Translations under genes and position numbers: made by a program
Assembly: GCF_949987515.2 (NCBI RefSeq)
Contig: NC_082684.1
Span: 120,446,080 to 120,510,079 of the forward strand
Direction: 5' to 3'
Origin: Delphinus delphis
Taxonomy: Eukaryota; Chordata; Mammalia; Artiodactyla; Delphinidae
DNA length: 64,000 nt
The notes under the pieces: generated by a model
Databases searched by the model: none
The model's input: only the letters and a program-made list of their open reading frames with translations
What the model was told of the DNA's origin: nothing
In this document: positions 1-10,569 of the stretch, one piece after another
Position numbering within the stretch: position 1 is the first letter of the stretch
Layout of the letters: each line of letters starts with the position of its first letter

Positions 1-39
1 CCGACAGGACACCCACATGCTGATGGATGGGTCCCTCTC

Positions 40-190
40 CCCTCATTCATCCATTTGTTCCTCACACTTATGCCAAGCACCCTCCTTGGGCCAGGCTCTG
101 TGCCAGGCCCAGGGACACCATAATGGACAAGACAGCCAAGGCTCTACCCTCCTGAGGAGACTTGACATCAATAAGCACAGAAGAAAATGA
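40..190 (-). mobile_element. L2 LINE 3' remnant
   Basis: The stretch resembles the reverse complement of an L2 3' region: a CATTCATCCATTTGTT start, then the 'gccaggctctgtgccaggcc' and 'ataatggacaagacagccaagg' phrases that recur in L2 copies. It is old and diverged. The L1 that follows at 208 is inserted into or next to it, so L2 sequence may resume after 1547, but I cannot follow it with confidence there. Confidence 0.5.
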
Positions 191-197
191 GCAAGAC

Positions 198-207
198 CAT
201 GTGGGTC
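198..207. repeat. Left target-site duplication of twin-primed L1
   Basis: CATGTGGGTC occurs here directly before the inverted L1 segment and again at 1538-1547 directly after the A-rich L1 tail. A 10-bp perfect direct repeat in exactly these positions is what target-primed reverse transcription leaves. Confidence 0.7.
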
Positions 208-1537
208 TTCTTTTCTGATTTGGATTCCTTTTATTTCTTTTTCTTCTCTAGTTGCTGTAGCTAAAACTTCCAAAACTATGTTGAATAATAACGGTGAGAG
301 TGGGCAACCTTGTCTTGTTCCTGATCTTAGAGGAAATGGTTTCAGTTTTTCACCATTGAGAACAATGTTGGCTGTGGGTTTGTCATATATGGACTTTATT
401 ATGTTGAGGTAGGTTCCCTCTATGCCTACTTTCAGGAGAGTTTTTATCATAAATGGGTGTTGAATTTTGTTGAAACTTCTCTGCTCCAAAATATACAAGC
501 AGCTCATGCAGTTCAATATCAAAAACAAACAACCCAATCCAAAAATGGACAGAAGACCTAAATAGATATTTCTCCAAAGAAACAAACACATTGTCAAAAA
601 ACACATGAAAGGATGCTCAACATCACTAATCATTTGAGAAATGCAAATCAAAACTACAATGAGGCATCACCTCACACCAGTCAGAATGGCCATCATCAAA
701 AAATCTACAAACAAGAAATGCTGGAGAGGGTGTGGAGAAAAGGGAACCCTCTTGCTGTGCTGGTGGGAATGTAAGTTGATACAGCCACTATGGAGAACAG
801 TATGGAGGTTCCTTAAAAAACTAAAAATAGAACTACCATACAACCCAGCAATCCCACTCCTGGCCATATACCCTAAGAAAACCATAATTCAAAAAGAGTC
901 ATGTACCACAATGTTCATTGCAGCTCTATTTACAATAGCCAGGACATGGAAGCAAACTAAGTGTCCATCAACAGATGAATGGGTAAAGAAGATGTGGCAC
1001 ATATATATAATGGAATATTAGCCATAAAAAGAAATGAAATTGAGTTATTTGTAGTGAGGTGGATAGACCTAGAGTCTGTCATACAGTGTGAAGTAAGTCA
1101 GAAAGAGAAAAACAAATACCATATGCTAACACAGATATATGGAATCTAAAGCAAAACAAAACAAAACAAAATGGTCCTGATGAACCTAGTGGCAGGACAG
1201 GAATAAAGACACAGACGTAGAGAATGGGCTTGAAGACACAGGGAGGGGGAAGGGTAAGCTGGGACAAAATGAGAGAGTATCATTGACATATATACACTAC
1301 CAAATGTAAAATAGATGGCTAGTGGGAAGCAGCTGCAGTGCACAGGGAGATAGCTCGGGGCTTTGTGACCACATAGAGGGGTGGGGTAGGGAGGGTGGGA
1401 GGGAGGCTCAAGAGGGAGGGTATATGGGGTTATATGTATACATATAGCTGATTCACATTGTTGTACAGCAGAAATTAACACAACATTTTAAAGCAATTAT
1501 ACTCCAGTAAAGATGTTAAAGAAAAAAACAAATAAAA
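208..1537 (+). mobile_element. L1 LINE, 5'-truncated with 5' inversion (twin priming)
   Basis: Two L1 pieces lie head to head. Positions 208 to about 475 are the reverse complement of the ORF2 reverse transcriptase region; read on the minus strand they contain [20 protein letters not shown] and [13 protein letters not shown]. From about 480 the sequence is sense L1: the ORF2 C-terminal part, then the 3' UTR with its G-rich tract near 1380-1410, then an A-rich tail at 1520-1537. Compared with the L1 at 21879-24571, the inverted part matches about 22185-22435 and the sense part begins near 23510, so about 1.1 kb is missing at the junction. The 10-bp repeats at 198-207 and 1538-1547 show that both pieces entered as one event. 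It cannot encode a working protein. Confidence 0.85.
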
Positions 1538-1547
1538 CATGTGGGTC
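1538..1547. repeat. Right target-site duplication of twin-primed L1
   Basis: This second copy of CATGTGGGTC lies directly behind the A-rich tail and pairs with 198-207. Confidence 0.7.
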
Positions 1548-1900
1548 ATGACACTTGGTGGCAAGAGCACAGGGCTGCAGGACACAGGGGTGCCTGGAAG
1601 CAACTGACGTCGACTGGGTGGTCAGGAGACTGGAGGAAGTGGAATAAACCCAGCATGTTTACTGGAAAAGTTGGGATTTTACCTGGAGCAGATGCCCCAG
1701 ATCCAAGGAGGACTATCCAAGGAGGCCAAGACTTAGCTAGGCCAGACTCCCTACTTTCAGGGTGTCCAAGGGTGGGCCTGCTCTCCTGGGTAGGTCAAGG
1801 CTGCCCAAGGAAGGCCCAGGAGACACATAGGAAAAGCTAAGGAAAGTTTTAGGGGAGACAGCACATGAAGGCTGCAGAGCCCTGCAGGAAGGGAGTGGGC
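1548..1900. other. No gene seen; possibly diverged L2
   Basis: The sequence is G+A rich, with phrases such as 'gactggaggaagtggaataaacc' that vaguely recall antisense L2. The 99-codon plus frame at 1541-1840 has no recognisable domain, and its start lies in the L1 target repeat, so I do not call it a gene. Confidence 0.3.
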
Positions 1901-1904
1901 GAGG

Positions 1905-2085
1905 CCTTGGGGTCAAATAGGCCTGAGTTGTAATCCTGGCTCACTCAGCACAAGTTAACTCAACCTTTGTGACCCTCAGTTTCTTATCTGTAAAATGAAT
2001 GGGTGGAGACTTGGTCCAGACTTGTCTCCAGGATTGAATGAGATAATGTAGGTAAAATGCCTGGCATAGTGCCTGCTCCCTGCGA
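1905..2085 (+). mobile_element. MIR SINE
   Basis: The MIR core is recognisable in order: a diverged 'gtaatcctggctcactcag', then 'tttgtgaccctcagtttctt', 'atctgtaaaatgaatggg', 'ttgaatgagataatgtaggt' and 'atgcctggcatagtgcct'. This is the sense orientation of this ancient tRNA-derived SINE. Confidence 0.8.
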
Positions 2086-2159
2086 TGCAATGTGAAATGT
2101 GTTTCACACCTTATCACACAGTAAAGACAGCCCAGGATTGGAGCCAGCAGACACTGGCG

Positions 2160-2245
2160 TGACCTGCAGCCCAACTCCTAACCCCTCCTGGTTTTGGGAA
2201 GCTCGGTTTCCCTGTCTGTAAAATGAGGAGATGCATGATCTAATC
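2160..2245 (+). mobile_element. Possible MIR fragment
   Basis: 'ggaagctcggtttccctgtctgtaaaatgagga' matches the MIR segment around the conserved CTGTAAAATG core, but the flanks are too diverged to extend. It could be the remnant of a second MIR next to the one at 1905. Confidence 0.45.
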
Positions 2246-2249
2246 TCTG

Positions 2250-4045
2250 TGGTGGATCAGAGCACCCCCCAGACCGGGCCTGCCTCCCACAGTGTTTTGA
2301 GTCTGGGGCTGGGTAGGGCCCCACAGTTGCAGAGAAAACCTGCAACCCCACTGGTGGTCTTTTTGTTGACAAGAAAGCCGTTATTGCAGAAATAGCACTT
2401 TCCTGCCCAACGGTGTGAGTGCAGAGGCCACCCCAAGACATGATTTTAGCAGAGTGCCTCTAGCCTGAATTTCTCCAGGGTCCTGATGTCTCAACTCCCA
2501 GAGCCAATGTTTATCAGTGAACTCAACAGCCAGCAGCAGCAGCGACGGTGAGGTGACCGAGGGAAGCAGTCTGGCAACCACAGGAAGTAACGTTTCTGAA
2601 AAGCCCTCAACCCTGGGGGGCGTCCATGTCAGCCTCCATGGCGGCCTGGCTTCTGCTCTGCCTGCAACACTCCAAGATCAGTGCTCTAGAGAGACCTGGA
2701 ATCCTGGAGTCCGGTGGGGAGGACCTCTGATAGACTCGTCCTCTCCTAGTTTGCACAAAGCTCACACAGGGGTCCTCTCCTCTCCATATGCTCTCTCTAC
2801 TCACAGAGCATCTCACAGGAAGAGCCTCCTGTCTTTGGAGGGCCGGAGGGAGAGTGGCAGGTTGCACTCTTCCAAAGCGCCTCCTACTCCCACCCTCAGT
2901 GACCTGCCCTGCCTTGCCCAGGGCCCTAGAGCTGCACAAACACATCATAGACTTCCCAAATGAGGCTCTGGCTCCTTGCAAAGGGGAGGACAGGTGTCCC
3001 TCAGTCTCACTCCAACTGCCCCCTCCCCAGGATGGAGAAGAGCCCCATTGTGGGAATAGGTGGCTGAGACACACCTCTTCCCCTACCCAACCCCCAAATG
3101 CCTAAGTTATCTCATTGCTAGAATGAAAGCTGGAAGGTTGGGGCCCTGGGGTCTGGTGGCCAGGCATGCGGGGCTCCACTGGGGAAGGAAGAAGAGGCCA
3201 GACACCAGGGTGTGGGTCTGGGGGGGCAGCCGAGGCCAAGGGCTATAGGCTTGAGGACTACCAACCAGGCACGAATCCTGAAACAGCTTTGTGGCCAAGG
3301 AAGCTGGGCCAAGGGGCTCTGCTGGCCTGCTGTGCACTCAGCCCCCAGCAAGTCTGGCAACCAAGGTCCCTGTGGGTTGCCCCCTATGGAGGCCATCATG
3401 GCAAAGGGAGGCCCCACTGAGCCGAGGTTCTGGAGGTGCTGCCTGCTCCGTGTTTCCTCCAGGATGCTGAGAATGGGTCCCCCATTGCAGCGTTCCCTAG
3501 GGTAAGAGCCAGAGTCACAGACCTGGGCCCAAGGTGCTGAACCCCTACCAGTCCTGCTGTCAGTGAGGGTCATGGGCCATGCCACAGGGGTGGGGCACTG
3601 CACACAAACTCTCCGACCCATTCAAGGCCAGGTAGTCTTCCCGTGAGGCAGTCAGAGGCTCTGCACCTCTAAGCACGTGGTCCCCCAGCCCTCTGCTCAG
3701 AGCCTCTCAGGCAGCTGTCTTCTACTTCCCAGAGGGACATAAGAAGCCCACAAAAGCTAACCACCCTGATAGCTGCACAGGATCCCAGGCTCTGAGCCCC
3801 CACCATCTCCTGGGTCCCAGGCCTTCAAGTTCATCCAGGTCAGCCTTTTACAAACTTTCACTGAAAATACTTTTTCCTTAAACAAAATCTGACCTGCACA
3901 TTGAATCAATCAGTCAAACATTCGGAAGGGCAAGAGTGGACTTGGTGCCCCAAGCCCTGCCCATCCTGTTCTGAGACCTTCACCCTCAGCAGAGTCCCAG
4001 AGGTCTGAAGAAGGGAAGGAAATCCTCTGATTTAGTTTTAGTCCA
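2250..4045. other. GC-rich unique sequence, no gene recognised
   Basis: Several frames of 60-167 codons are open on both strands, the longest at 2517-2963 (+), 2607-3074 (-) and 3118-3621 (-). They overlap antiparallel and show no known domain and no convincing splice-site framing. The proline-, serine- and glycine-rich translations are what GC-rich DNA gives by chance. An undetected exon cannot be excluded. Confidence 0.5.
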
Positions 4046-4047
4046 GA

Positions 4048-4130
4048 ATACAGGTGCCCGGCCCTACAAGTGATGAAACTGAGGCCACAGAGGCAGAGTA
4101 TGTGGCGAGGCTGCTCAGCAGAGAGGCAGA
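4048..4130 (-). mobile_element. MIR fragment
   Basis: 'gtgatgaaactgaggccacagaggcagag' corresponds to the antisense MIR segment (gatgaggaaactgaggcacagagagg). Only this portion is clear. Confidence 0.5.
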
Positions 4131-4900
4131 CATGGGCTGTCTCCCCACTGTCTACCCCCCACTCTCCGGCTCACCCACTTCTGCAGCCTGCAGACCGCAC
4201 TCTCCCTGGCTCCTACTGGAACCTTGATGCATCCCATGTTTCTGGTCTGACAGCCAGTAAAACTCAGCCTTCCTTCTTGTAATCGCCAATTCATTTCCCG
4301 TTGGAGGACTCACTTTGAACTTGCAGAGAACAAAGACCCCTTTGTGAGTTGCTTTTGGGAAGGGAGATGGGGGAGAATTGCATAAATAATATGAGAAGCA
4401 GCAATCCCAATTATACTTTGTAACCTCTCTGGTGAATATGAAATAAAAACCACTTTATTTGGAAAGCTACAGTGGAGCCAATTTTCTCCAGCCTGGACAT
4501 GGAGGCCCAGGGCCCAGGGCTGACCAGTGGGGCAGTCGCTGTACTATCAAGGGCAGCCAGGTCAGCCTGTCCCTGCTCAGCCCAGGCATCATACAACATG
4601 GCATTAATATATTTTTTTCCAGCTGCAGGAAGTCCAGCTTGTGCAGGAGGAAAGTCATTTCTTTACCGTTTGGAGCTGGAAAGAAAATGGCTTTATCCCC
4701 TCCTTTCCCCGCTGCTCTCAACCATGTGTGTCTTCCCAAGTTTCCCTGCAGTCTGCCTGCCAACACTCCAGGCAGGGACAGAGTGAGAAGGTCTAGCCCT
4801 GGGGCCCCTGCAGGGGCCTGGGTCAGGGCTGCAGCTGTCTCCCAGCCACTCTCGCCCTCCCCCTGCACAGGGAAGGCCGGGCTGCCAGCTCCTTGCTTGC
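4131..4900. other. No feature recognised
   Basis: This is mostly unique sequence. Overlapping frames of 60-190 codons occur on both strands between 4411 and 5037 without known motifs, and the 192-codon plus frame ends inside an L2 fossil. I see no support for a gene. Confidence 0.4.
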
Positions 4901-4924
4901 GGTTTCTTCACACACTCCATATTC

Positions 4925-5225
4925 TGTCAGCTGCTTGGCCTGTGCCCACATGCTCTCTTCACTCTCAAACAAACCCCTGTCCTTCCCTCAAGTTCAAGGC
5001 ACATGCCACCTCCTCTGGGAAGCCTTCTCTGAGTTAGTTGCTCCCCTAATCAAACTTCTCCTAATACTCAGCACAGGGCAGCATGGATTTGTCTCAAGTC
5101 TGCCCCCTCAGTTGGCTGAGGCCCTAACAGAGAATGTAATTTATCCTGGTGCCCCCAGCGCCAGTCCCAGGCCTGACACAGCCGTAGCCTGTGAATGGAT
5201 GGATGAGCATGTCCACATGCTTCTT
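4925..5225 (+). mobile_element. L2 LINE 3' end
   Basis: The phrase 'aggcacatgccacctcctctgggaagccttctctga' is the typical L2 3' region encoding the end of ORF2. It is followed by a diverged 3' UTR with 'cccagcgccagtcccaggcctgacacag' and an end related to 'gaatggatggatga'. Orientation is sense on the plus strand. Confidence 0.75.
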
Positions 5226-5239
5226 AATCCATAATGGTA

Positions 5240-5530
5240 CTTAGAGTGGTTAAGATGCTTTCAGCTGGAAACCACCTTCTGTAAGAAAAATGAGGGGTTG
5301 GTTCTAGTGGGAAGCAAGGTTCATGTAACTGAGATGTCTGGGTGGATGGCTTCAGGCAGAGCTTGATCCAGGGTCTTTGTATTCATCTCTCCATCTCTGC
5401 CTTATCACAGGCAGGCCTCCCCATTATGAGGGGAGATAGAAATATACATCTCAACTTAGCAACCTCCTAGAAGGACAGACCCTCTGTCCTCATGGCTTGG
5501 CAAAATAAATGCTCTGTTCCCATCAACCAC
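5240..5530 (+). mobile_element. Ancient interspersed repeat, family not named
   Basis: The order of phrases (a diverged 'ttcagctggaaaccacc' start, 'aactgagatgtctgggtgg', 'cttcaggcagagcttgatcc', 'ctccatctctgcctt', 'cacaggcaggcctcccc', 'acttagcaacctcctagaagga') follows the same layout as the better copy at 46625-47190. I recognise the family as an old mammalian medium-copy repeat but cannot name it safely. Confidence 0.5.
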
Positions 5531-6230
5531 AGGGGGTCTGAAGACAGGCACTTTCCTCAGAAAGTAAAAGCTCTGGCAACTCCTGTAAAGCAGAGATCTG
5601 AAGGTTCAGGTTCAGGAGACATGGGATACTGTACCCCACAGCTCACTGTGTTGCCCAGGATGACGCTGGGCATGAAAAGACTAGTAGAATATTTTGCATC
5701 TCTTTTATTAATAATTGACACATCATTTACTTCCAAAAGAGACCTGAGGCCACAGTGTAACTTTGGTCTTACTTTGGCTTTCCAAACAGCTTTCGTGTAG
5801 CCATAGCTTCCACTGGGTACCTTCTGTGAGACACTGAGACCAGGAGAAGTGGAGTGACTGGTTGAGGGCCACCAACAGGTGGGACCTCCTGACTGAGCTG
5901 CACCGTCCCCTGATCAGGAGACACCTCCTAAAGTCCAAGAGCAGCTTTGCTCTCAGTGCTCCCAGATGAAACCAGAGCACATGGAATGAAAGCGCGGCTG
6001 TGCTCTGCCAGGCTTTCTGCCCATGACTGTGCTCTCCAGCGCACTTCCTACTGGGGTCACATACTCCGGTCTTCTGGTGAGGCAAGTCCTGGTGCCCCAG
6101 GCACCTGGAGAGAAGCTCGTGGTTATTATTGTTGCTGTTGTTTTCAGCTTGCTCATAAAATTATATTTACATCCATACACACATGTGTATATGCATATAC
6201 ATATATATGACAGATCCATGAAAGTGGGCT
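5531..6230. other. Unique sequence; TA/TG-rich patch at 6170-6210
   Basis: The stretch holds no recognisable exon. Near 6170-6210 there is an imperfect alternating TG/TA stretch (acacatgtgtatatgcatatacatatatatg), a degenerate microsatellite. The 120-codon minus frame at 5723-6085 has no motif. Confidence 0.45.
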
Positions 6231-6269
6231 AGAATCTAATGCAGAGGATCCATTTCATCTCATGGAATC

Positions 6270-6400
6270 CACACAAGGACACATTTCACAGATTAGGAAA
6301 TAGTTCCCCGAGAGGTCAATTGACAAACCCAAAGACAATCAGCTAGTAAATGGAGAGACTGTGAATAGAAGGCCCGAGAGAAAAGGGTCTCACACTTCCT
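6270..6400 (-). mobile_element. MIR SINE
   Basis: The antisense MIR core can be read in order: 'cacagattaggaaatagttccccgagagg', 'tcaattgacaaacccaaaga', 'caatcagctagtaaatgga' and a diverged 'gactgtgaatagaag'. This corresponds to the ACAGATGAGGAAACTGAGG...CACACAGCTAGTAAG layout. Confidence 0.75.
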
Positions 6401-7510
6401 AGCAGCCCCTTTCAGTCTGAGAGGAGGCTGGACATGGCAACCAAGAACAGAGACTGAGCAAGTTCCATCCCTTGGTGTGGGGCTCATCCCTGAAAGTTAG
6501 CATCCTAACCTGTCAGTCATTCTTGGGTTGGGGCTGGGAAGCCCTTCGCTGTCTGGCAGTCCTTTCTTAGAGCCTGGAACCCTGCTGTCCTGACCTTCAT
6601 TCTCAGAGGCCCAGGGGCTGGTCAGGGACACTGAGGGCCTAGCAGGACCTACAAGGCTGGTAGCAGCCAGTGGCATGGCTCACCCACTCCCAGGGGTCCA
6701 GGCCAGGCAATGCCCATGGGGGACCTGCAGAGCAGGCTTGAGTGCTGCTCTTCCCTGGGACAAAGGACAGGGGTGTCATTCTGACTTCACCCACTCATAT
6801 GTGGCTGCAGGTTAGAGGCCATGAGATTTTCCTGTCACCTTCATTCTGGGCAAAGTATTTCCTGGTTTCTCTCCTGCTCCAAGCCCAGAACTCCCCATTC
6901 CACTCGGGCACCAACCCCTGCTCCAGTGCTGCCCCCACACCTCCCTGACCAGCACGCTATGCCTTTGGGGCTCTGCTTAGCAACTAGGACACAGGCCCTG
7001 ACTTCACCCCAGTGTTCCATCCTGTGGATTGGGTCAGGGTGGGTGAATACTTTCATGTCCTCAATGTGTGGGGGCCCAAATGACACCACTGTGTGACATG
7101 CACCAAACAGGCGTCATAGGTCAAGTAAAGACAGTAGGTAGATCCTGCAACCCCAGTGGGCTCTGAAGCAGTCACACTCTTAGAGCAAGGGAGACTCACA
7201 TCAGCAAAACTGTGTCACCCTCCTCACAAGGTTAAGGCTGTTCATTGGAATCTCTTTCTTCTTGTTTTATTTGTAATTTGTGAATGGTCTTGGTGGTATG
7301 GTTCTGTAACAGCTATAAACATAGGGGATTATGCTTACTTTCATGTTTTTATGTACTTAAGTAACATTATAATGAAAATAAATTGTCAATACTAGAGAAT
7401 CAAGACAATTTTTCCCTCCCAAATGGGTATTTAAGAAACACTATGATAAAATAATCAATCCTCTCTGAGGTGTTAAATAGCCAATAAATGACTTAAGAAA
7501 GAGGTAGCCC
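6401..7510. other. No feature recognised
   Basis: The sequence is GC-rich up to about 7090 and AT-richer from 7240 to 7500. Short frames without domains occur on both strands. The AT-rich part (7240-7460) may be an old transposon remnant, but I cannot match it to a family. Confidence 0.4.
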
Positions 7511-7524
7511 GGAAGAGGGTCAAA

Positions 7525-7640
7525 AACTCAGAGACAGTCTGGATTTGAACCCACATTCCTTTATGAGCTCAGACCTGGGGAAAGGGTCTTAGAGTCTCTG
7601 AGCCAGTTTTCACATTGGAAAGGCAGAAGCCCAGTAATGG
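7525..7640 (+). mobile_element. Possible MIR fragment
   Basis: 'gtctggatttgaacccacattcc' followed about 40 bases later by 'agtctctgagccagttttcacattggaaa' resembles the sense MIR order (gattcgaaccc ... ctctgagcctcagttttctcatct). It is diverged and short. Confidence 0.45.
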
Positions 7641-8765
7641 TTAGTAGGTTTCTCTCCTCCGGGCATCATCATCCTTCCCAAGATGGGCCTCCTGTACTCA
7701 GACTCCCATGCAGAAGAACCTTCAGCCAAGAAAAGCCCTTCTTCAGTGGGAATGCCAGGCCACTGACATGCAGGATAGGAAAGGGTTTGGCTGAGACCTG
7801 AGGGGAAGTGGCCTCTAAGAGCTAGCAGGGCCAGCTGCCCTCTGCTGTGGGGCAAGGATCCCACCGCCTGGCTCTCTCAAATCTCAAGGCCCCCAGTCTT
7901 GGCCAACAGCCTGCCAGCCTCTGAAGGGCCCAGCTTGCAGCAGGTGAGCTGGGCCGGGTCCCGGAGGCCAGGGTAGATGGGCTGCAGTCTTCTCAGTGAG
8001 GACCTGTGGTCACCCACCAGACTGGCTCCCTTCAGGGTCCACCAGTTCACTGGCCTTGCTGCTCACCCTGGACATTTGGGGCCCTGAGTCCAGGGTCCAC
8101 CCTGCAGGGGCTGGTAAGCTTGAATGACAAGGCCAGGATCTGATTATTTTTACTTTTCAGGGTTGCCCCCACCAAAATGAAGCCCTCTGTTTAACCAGTG
8201 GCCACTAAAAATAAATATTTAAACACCACCTTTGTGCAGCTGAGCTAGGTCACGCCTCAGAGACACGCCATCTCCCTCAGTTGCCCAGGCCCAATGACAC
8301 CCTCGTGCCTCCAGTACTGGCCCAGTAGGAAGACAAATTCTGTGATGTCCATACACATCCATATTCCCCAGTGTCTGGGAGAGCAGTAACTGGTTAGAGA
8401 AGGTCAGAAGGAGACCAAGAAAGGGAGACCCTCTCCAGAGCATTCTCCCCACACTGGGATGTGAGCAGCCCCCAAGAAACACCCTGACCTTCCACAGTGT
8501 CCTGGGTTTGCTCCAGCCATGCAGGTCCCACCAGGACACCGGATACTACCGCCCTGGCTGCAGCTCAAGGCCAGAAACCACACATGGCAGGTGGTCCTGG
8601 GGCAGGGACTGCTGGGCCCTCCAGATGGGAGAGAACCAGCCTGGAGAGAAGAAAGTCCCCACCCCGCCAGTGACCTTCTGCTTTTTTCCCAGCCCTGAGA
8701 TGTTCAAATTGCAGCTTTACTGCTAGGAGTTCAGGAAGTGGGCGTGGAAAGGTCCCATTTTAGCA
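7641..8765. other. No feature recognised
   Basis: This is GC-rich unique DNA. A pyrimidine tract plus AG at about 8679-8693 (cttctgcttttttcccag) looks like a splice acceptor, but the following frame closes within about 30 bases, so it does not support an exon. An AT-rich patch at 8200-8230 is unremarkable. Confidence 0.4.
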
Positions 8766-8767
8766 TC

Positions 8768-8884
8768 TGGAGTAATAGAGAGAATCAGGAGAGAAACAGA
8801 GAGAGAGAAGGGAGATGAAGAAAAACACAGAGAGGAGAAAGAGAGACAGAGGTAGAAAGAGATGAGAGAGAGGAGAACTCTCTG
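8768..8884. repeat. Purine-rich (GA) low-complexity tract
   Basis: About 115 bases are nearly all purine on the plus strand (gagaga, gggaga, aaagaga units) with few interruptions. This is a simple-sequence tract; such polypurine runs can adopt triplex structures, though nothing here shows that it does. Confidence 0.8.
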
Positions 8885-9280
8885 ATTTCTCTCAAATGGG
8901 ATGAGGGTAGCCGGGGAGCAGAGCAAGGTAACCCGCTGGGCTCCTGAGCTGCCCTCCTGCAGAATGGGCTCCCCTCAACCCCGGCCCATGAGGGAACAGA
9001 GCTACCAAAGCCCCACTTCCCTTGGCTGACAGTGCTCAGTAGGGCTTGCTGGGGGACCTTCTCTCCAAATGAAGTTGGACCTAGGTGGTGGGATGGAAAG
9101 AAGCTTCTGCTTGCCAGGTACCTGTAACCTTGGGTTGCACCATGAAATAGGTTTTTAGTAGGTCCGTGTTGTAAATAGCACAAATTATTTCCACTGTATT
9201 CTTGGTAATTAAATCACTATCACTTTGTGAATACATTGAAAATACATCTCAATACTTGCAATCATGTTTTGTCTGTCTCC
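8885..9280. other. No feature recognised
   Basis: This is unique sequence between two low-complexity tracts. Nothing resembles a transposon or exon. Confidence 0.4.
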
Positions 9281-9283
9281 TAT

Positions 9284-9327
9284 TTCTTTTCTTTTCTTTT
9301 CTTTTACTTTTTCTTTTTTATTTTTCT
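9284..9327. repeat. (TTTTC)n microsatellite
   Basis: There are repeated TTTTC units with a few variants, followed by a T-rich continuation to about 9345. Confidence 0.85.
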
Positions 9328-9345
9328 CATATATTTAAAGGCTCA

Positions 9346-9865
9346 AAAAATAAAGTGGCCAGGAATTGCCCACCTGAGGTCACCTCATGGACTAGTATAG
9401 CTCTGTAAGTGCTCGGGCTCAGAGCATGACAGGGTTCCTCAGGACCAAGAGCAGCCTCGGGGGCAAGTCCTGCACCCCTCAATTCTCAGACCCTCAAATC
9501 CTCTTGCCCCTTAGGAGTCACTGCAACTAAGACCCTGAAAACCAGGGTGACCTGGGGGAGCTAGGTGGCTATGGCACTTGGGAGGGCCACCTACCTGGGG
9601 CTGAGCAGCCAGGAAGAATGGGCTCAGCCCACCTGGGAGGACTGGCTCAGGTTCCCAAGGCAGCACCAACTTTGGGCAGCAGGTGTTTGTAGTGGTGAGA
9701 CTTAGTGGGGATGTGGCATCCCTAAGGCTTGTCTCTGCCCCTGACTTAGCTGGGTGTTATTACTGAAGGGGTTTCTTTTTTTGTCTTCTCCCACCCTCTA
9801 GAAACACCTTGAAGGAATCACAGTGATGAAAAATAATCGTTCACCTTGTTTTCATCCCATAATAT
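9346..9865. other. No feature recognised
   Basis: This is GC-rich unique sequence with no open frame above 60 codons and no known repeat. Confidence 0.4.
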
Positions 9866-9889
9866 GACATATTGACATATTTTATCCCA

Positions 9890-10105
9890 CCTGATATTCA
9901 CAACAGCCCCACCTTCTCTCCCATCACACTTTTGTCTGTGCTGTTCTTCAAACACACCACTTTTCTGCCCCAGGCCTTTTCACATGCTCTTCTTCCTGCT
10001 TTAAATATTCTTCCCCATGCTGCATCCCTTCACTTCATTCAGGTCTCTATCAAATCTTCCCTCCTCTGTAAAGACTTACTTCACAATCTTGTGTAATCCA
10101 GGAGA
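9890..10105 (+). mobile_element. L2-like LINE 3' fragment
   Basis: The phrases 'ctgccccaggccttttcacatgctcttcttcctgctt', 'attcaggtctctatcaaatcttccc' and 'taaagacttacttcacaatc' follow the sense layout of L2-like 3' sequences (ccttcaggtctcagctcaaatgtc ... ggccttccctgacc). It is diverged. Confidence 0.55.
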
Positions 10106-10129
10106 ATTTTCTTTTTCTTAAGAGATACA

Positions 10130-10445
10130 CTGGTGTGTTAAGAGATTGTTGTGAATTAAAAACGGCAGATTTTTAAAGATTCTTTGCAGTTCTTCCAACA
10201 AAAGTTATAATCTATTTCCTCACCCTTCTGCTCTGGGCCAACTTGTGACTTGCTTTGACCAATACAGTGTGGTACAGTGATGCCATCTGACTCAAAGCTA
10301 GAACTCAAGAGACCTTGCAGCTTCCGCTCTCATTCCTTTGGAACACAGGTGTCTGTGAGGAAACCCAAGCCAGTCTGCTGAAGAGGCATATGGAGGAGAA
10401 CCAAGGTGCCAGACCAATAGCCCCACCAGAGGTAGTGAGTGAGAC
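10130..10445 (+). mobile_element. MLT1-like LTR fragment (ERVL-MaLR)
   Basis: The order 'gcagatttttaaagattctttgcag', 'tctatttcctcaccc', 'cttgtgacttgctttgaccaata', 'agaccttgcagcttccgctctc', 'gaggaaacccaagccagtctgctgaag' and 'gtgagtgagaccacctgg' follows the sense MLT1 LTR consensus. Only the 5' two thirds are visible; the L1 at about 10570 lies where the 3' part should be. It has no coding content. Confidence 0.7.
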
Positions 10446-10569
10446 CACCTGGTGGCTTGTTAGGAATATCTAACTAAAACAAGAGGGAAGAGTCAAGGTT
10501 TGCAACTTAAATTTTTTGAAATAAGAAATTATTTTAAAATTTTTCAAAATAAGAAAGGAAGGACAAACA

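Noticed and set aside
43..651. 202-codon minus-strand frame with reverse transcriptase motifs
   Set aside because: It spans the inverted L1 piece, the junction and flanking DNA; it is an L1 fragment, not a host gene.
2517..3074. Overlapping 148- and 155-codon frames on opposite strands
   Set aside because: Both lie in GC-rich DNA, have low-complexity composition, no known domain and no matching splice sites.
8679..8726. Exon start after a strong acceptor-like tract
   Set aside because: The frame after the AG closes within about 30 bases and there is no donor or polyadenylation signal.
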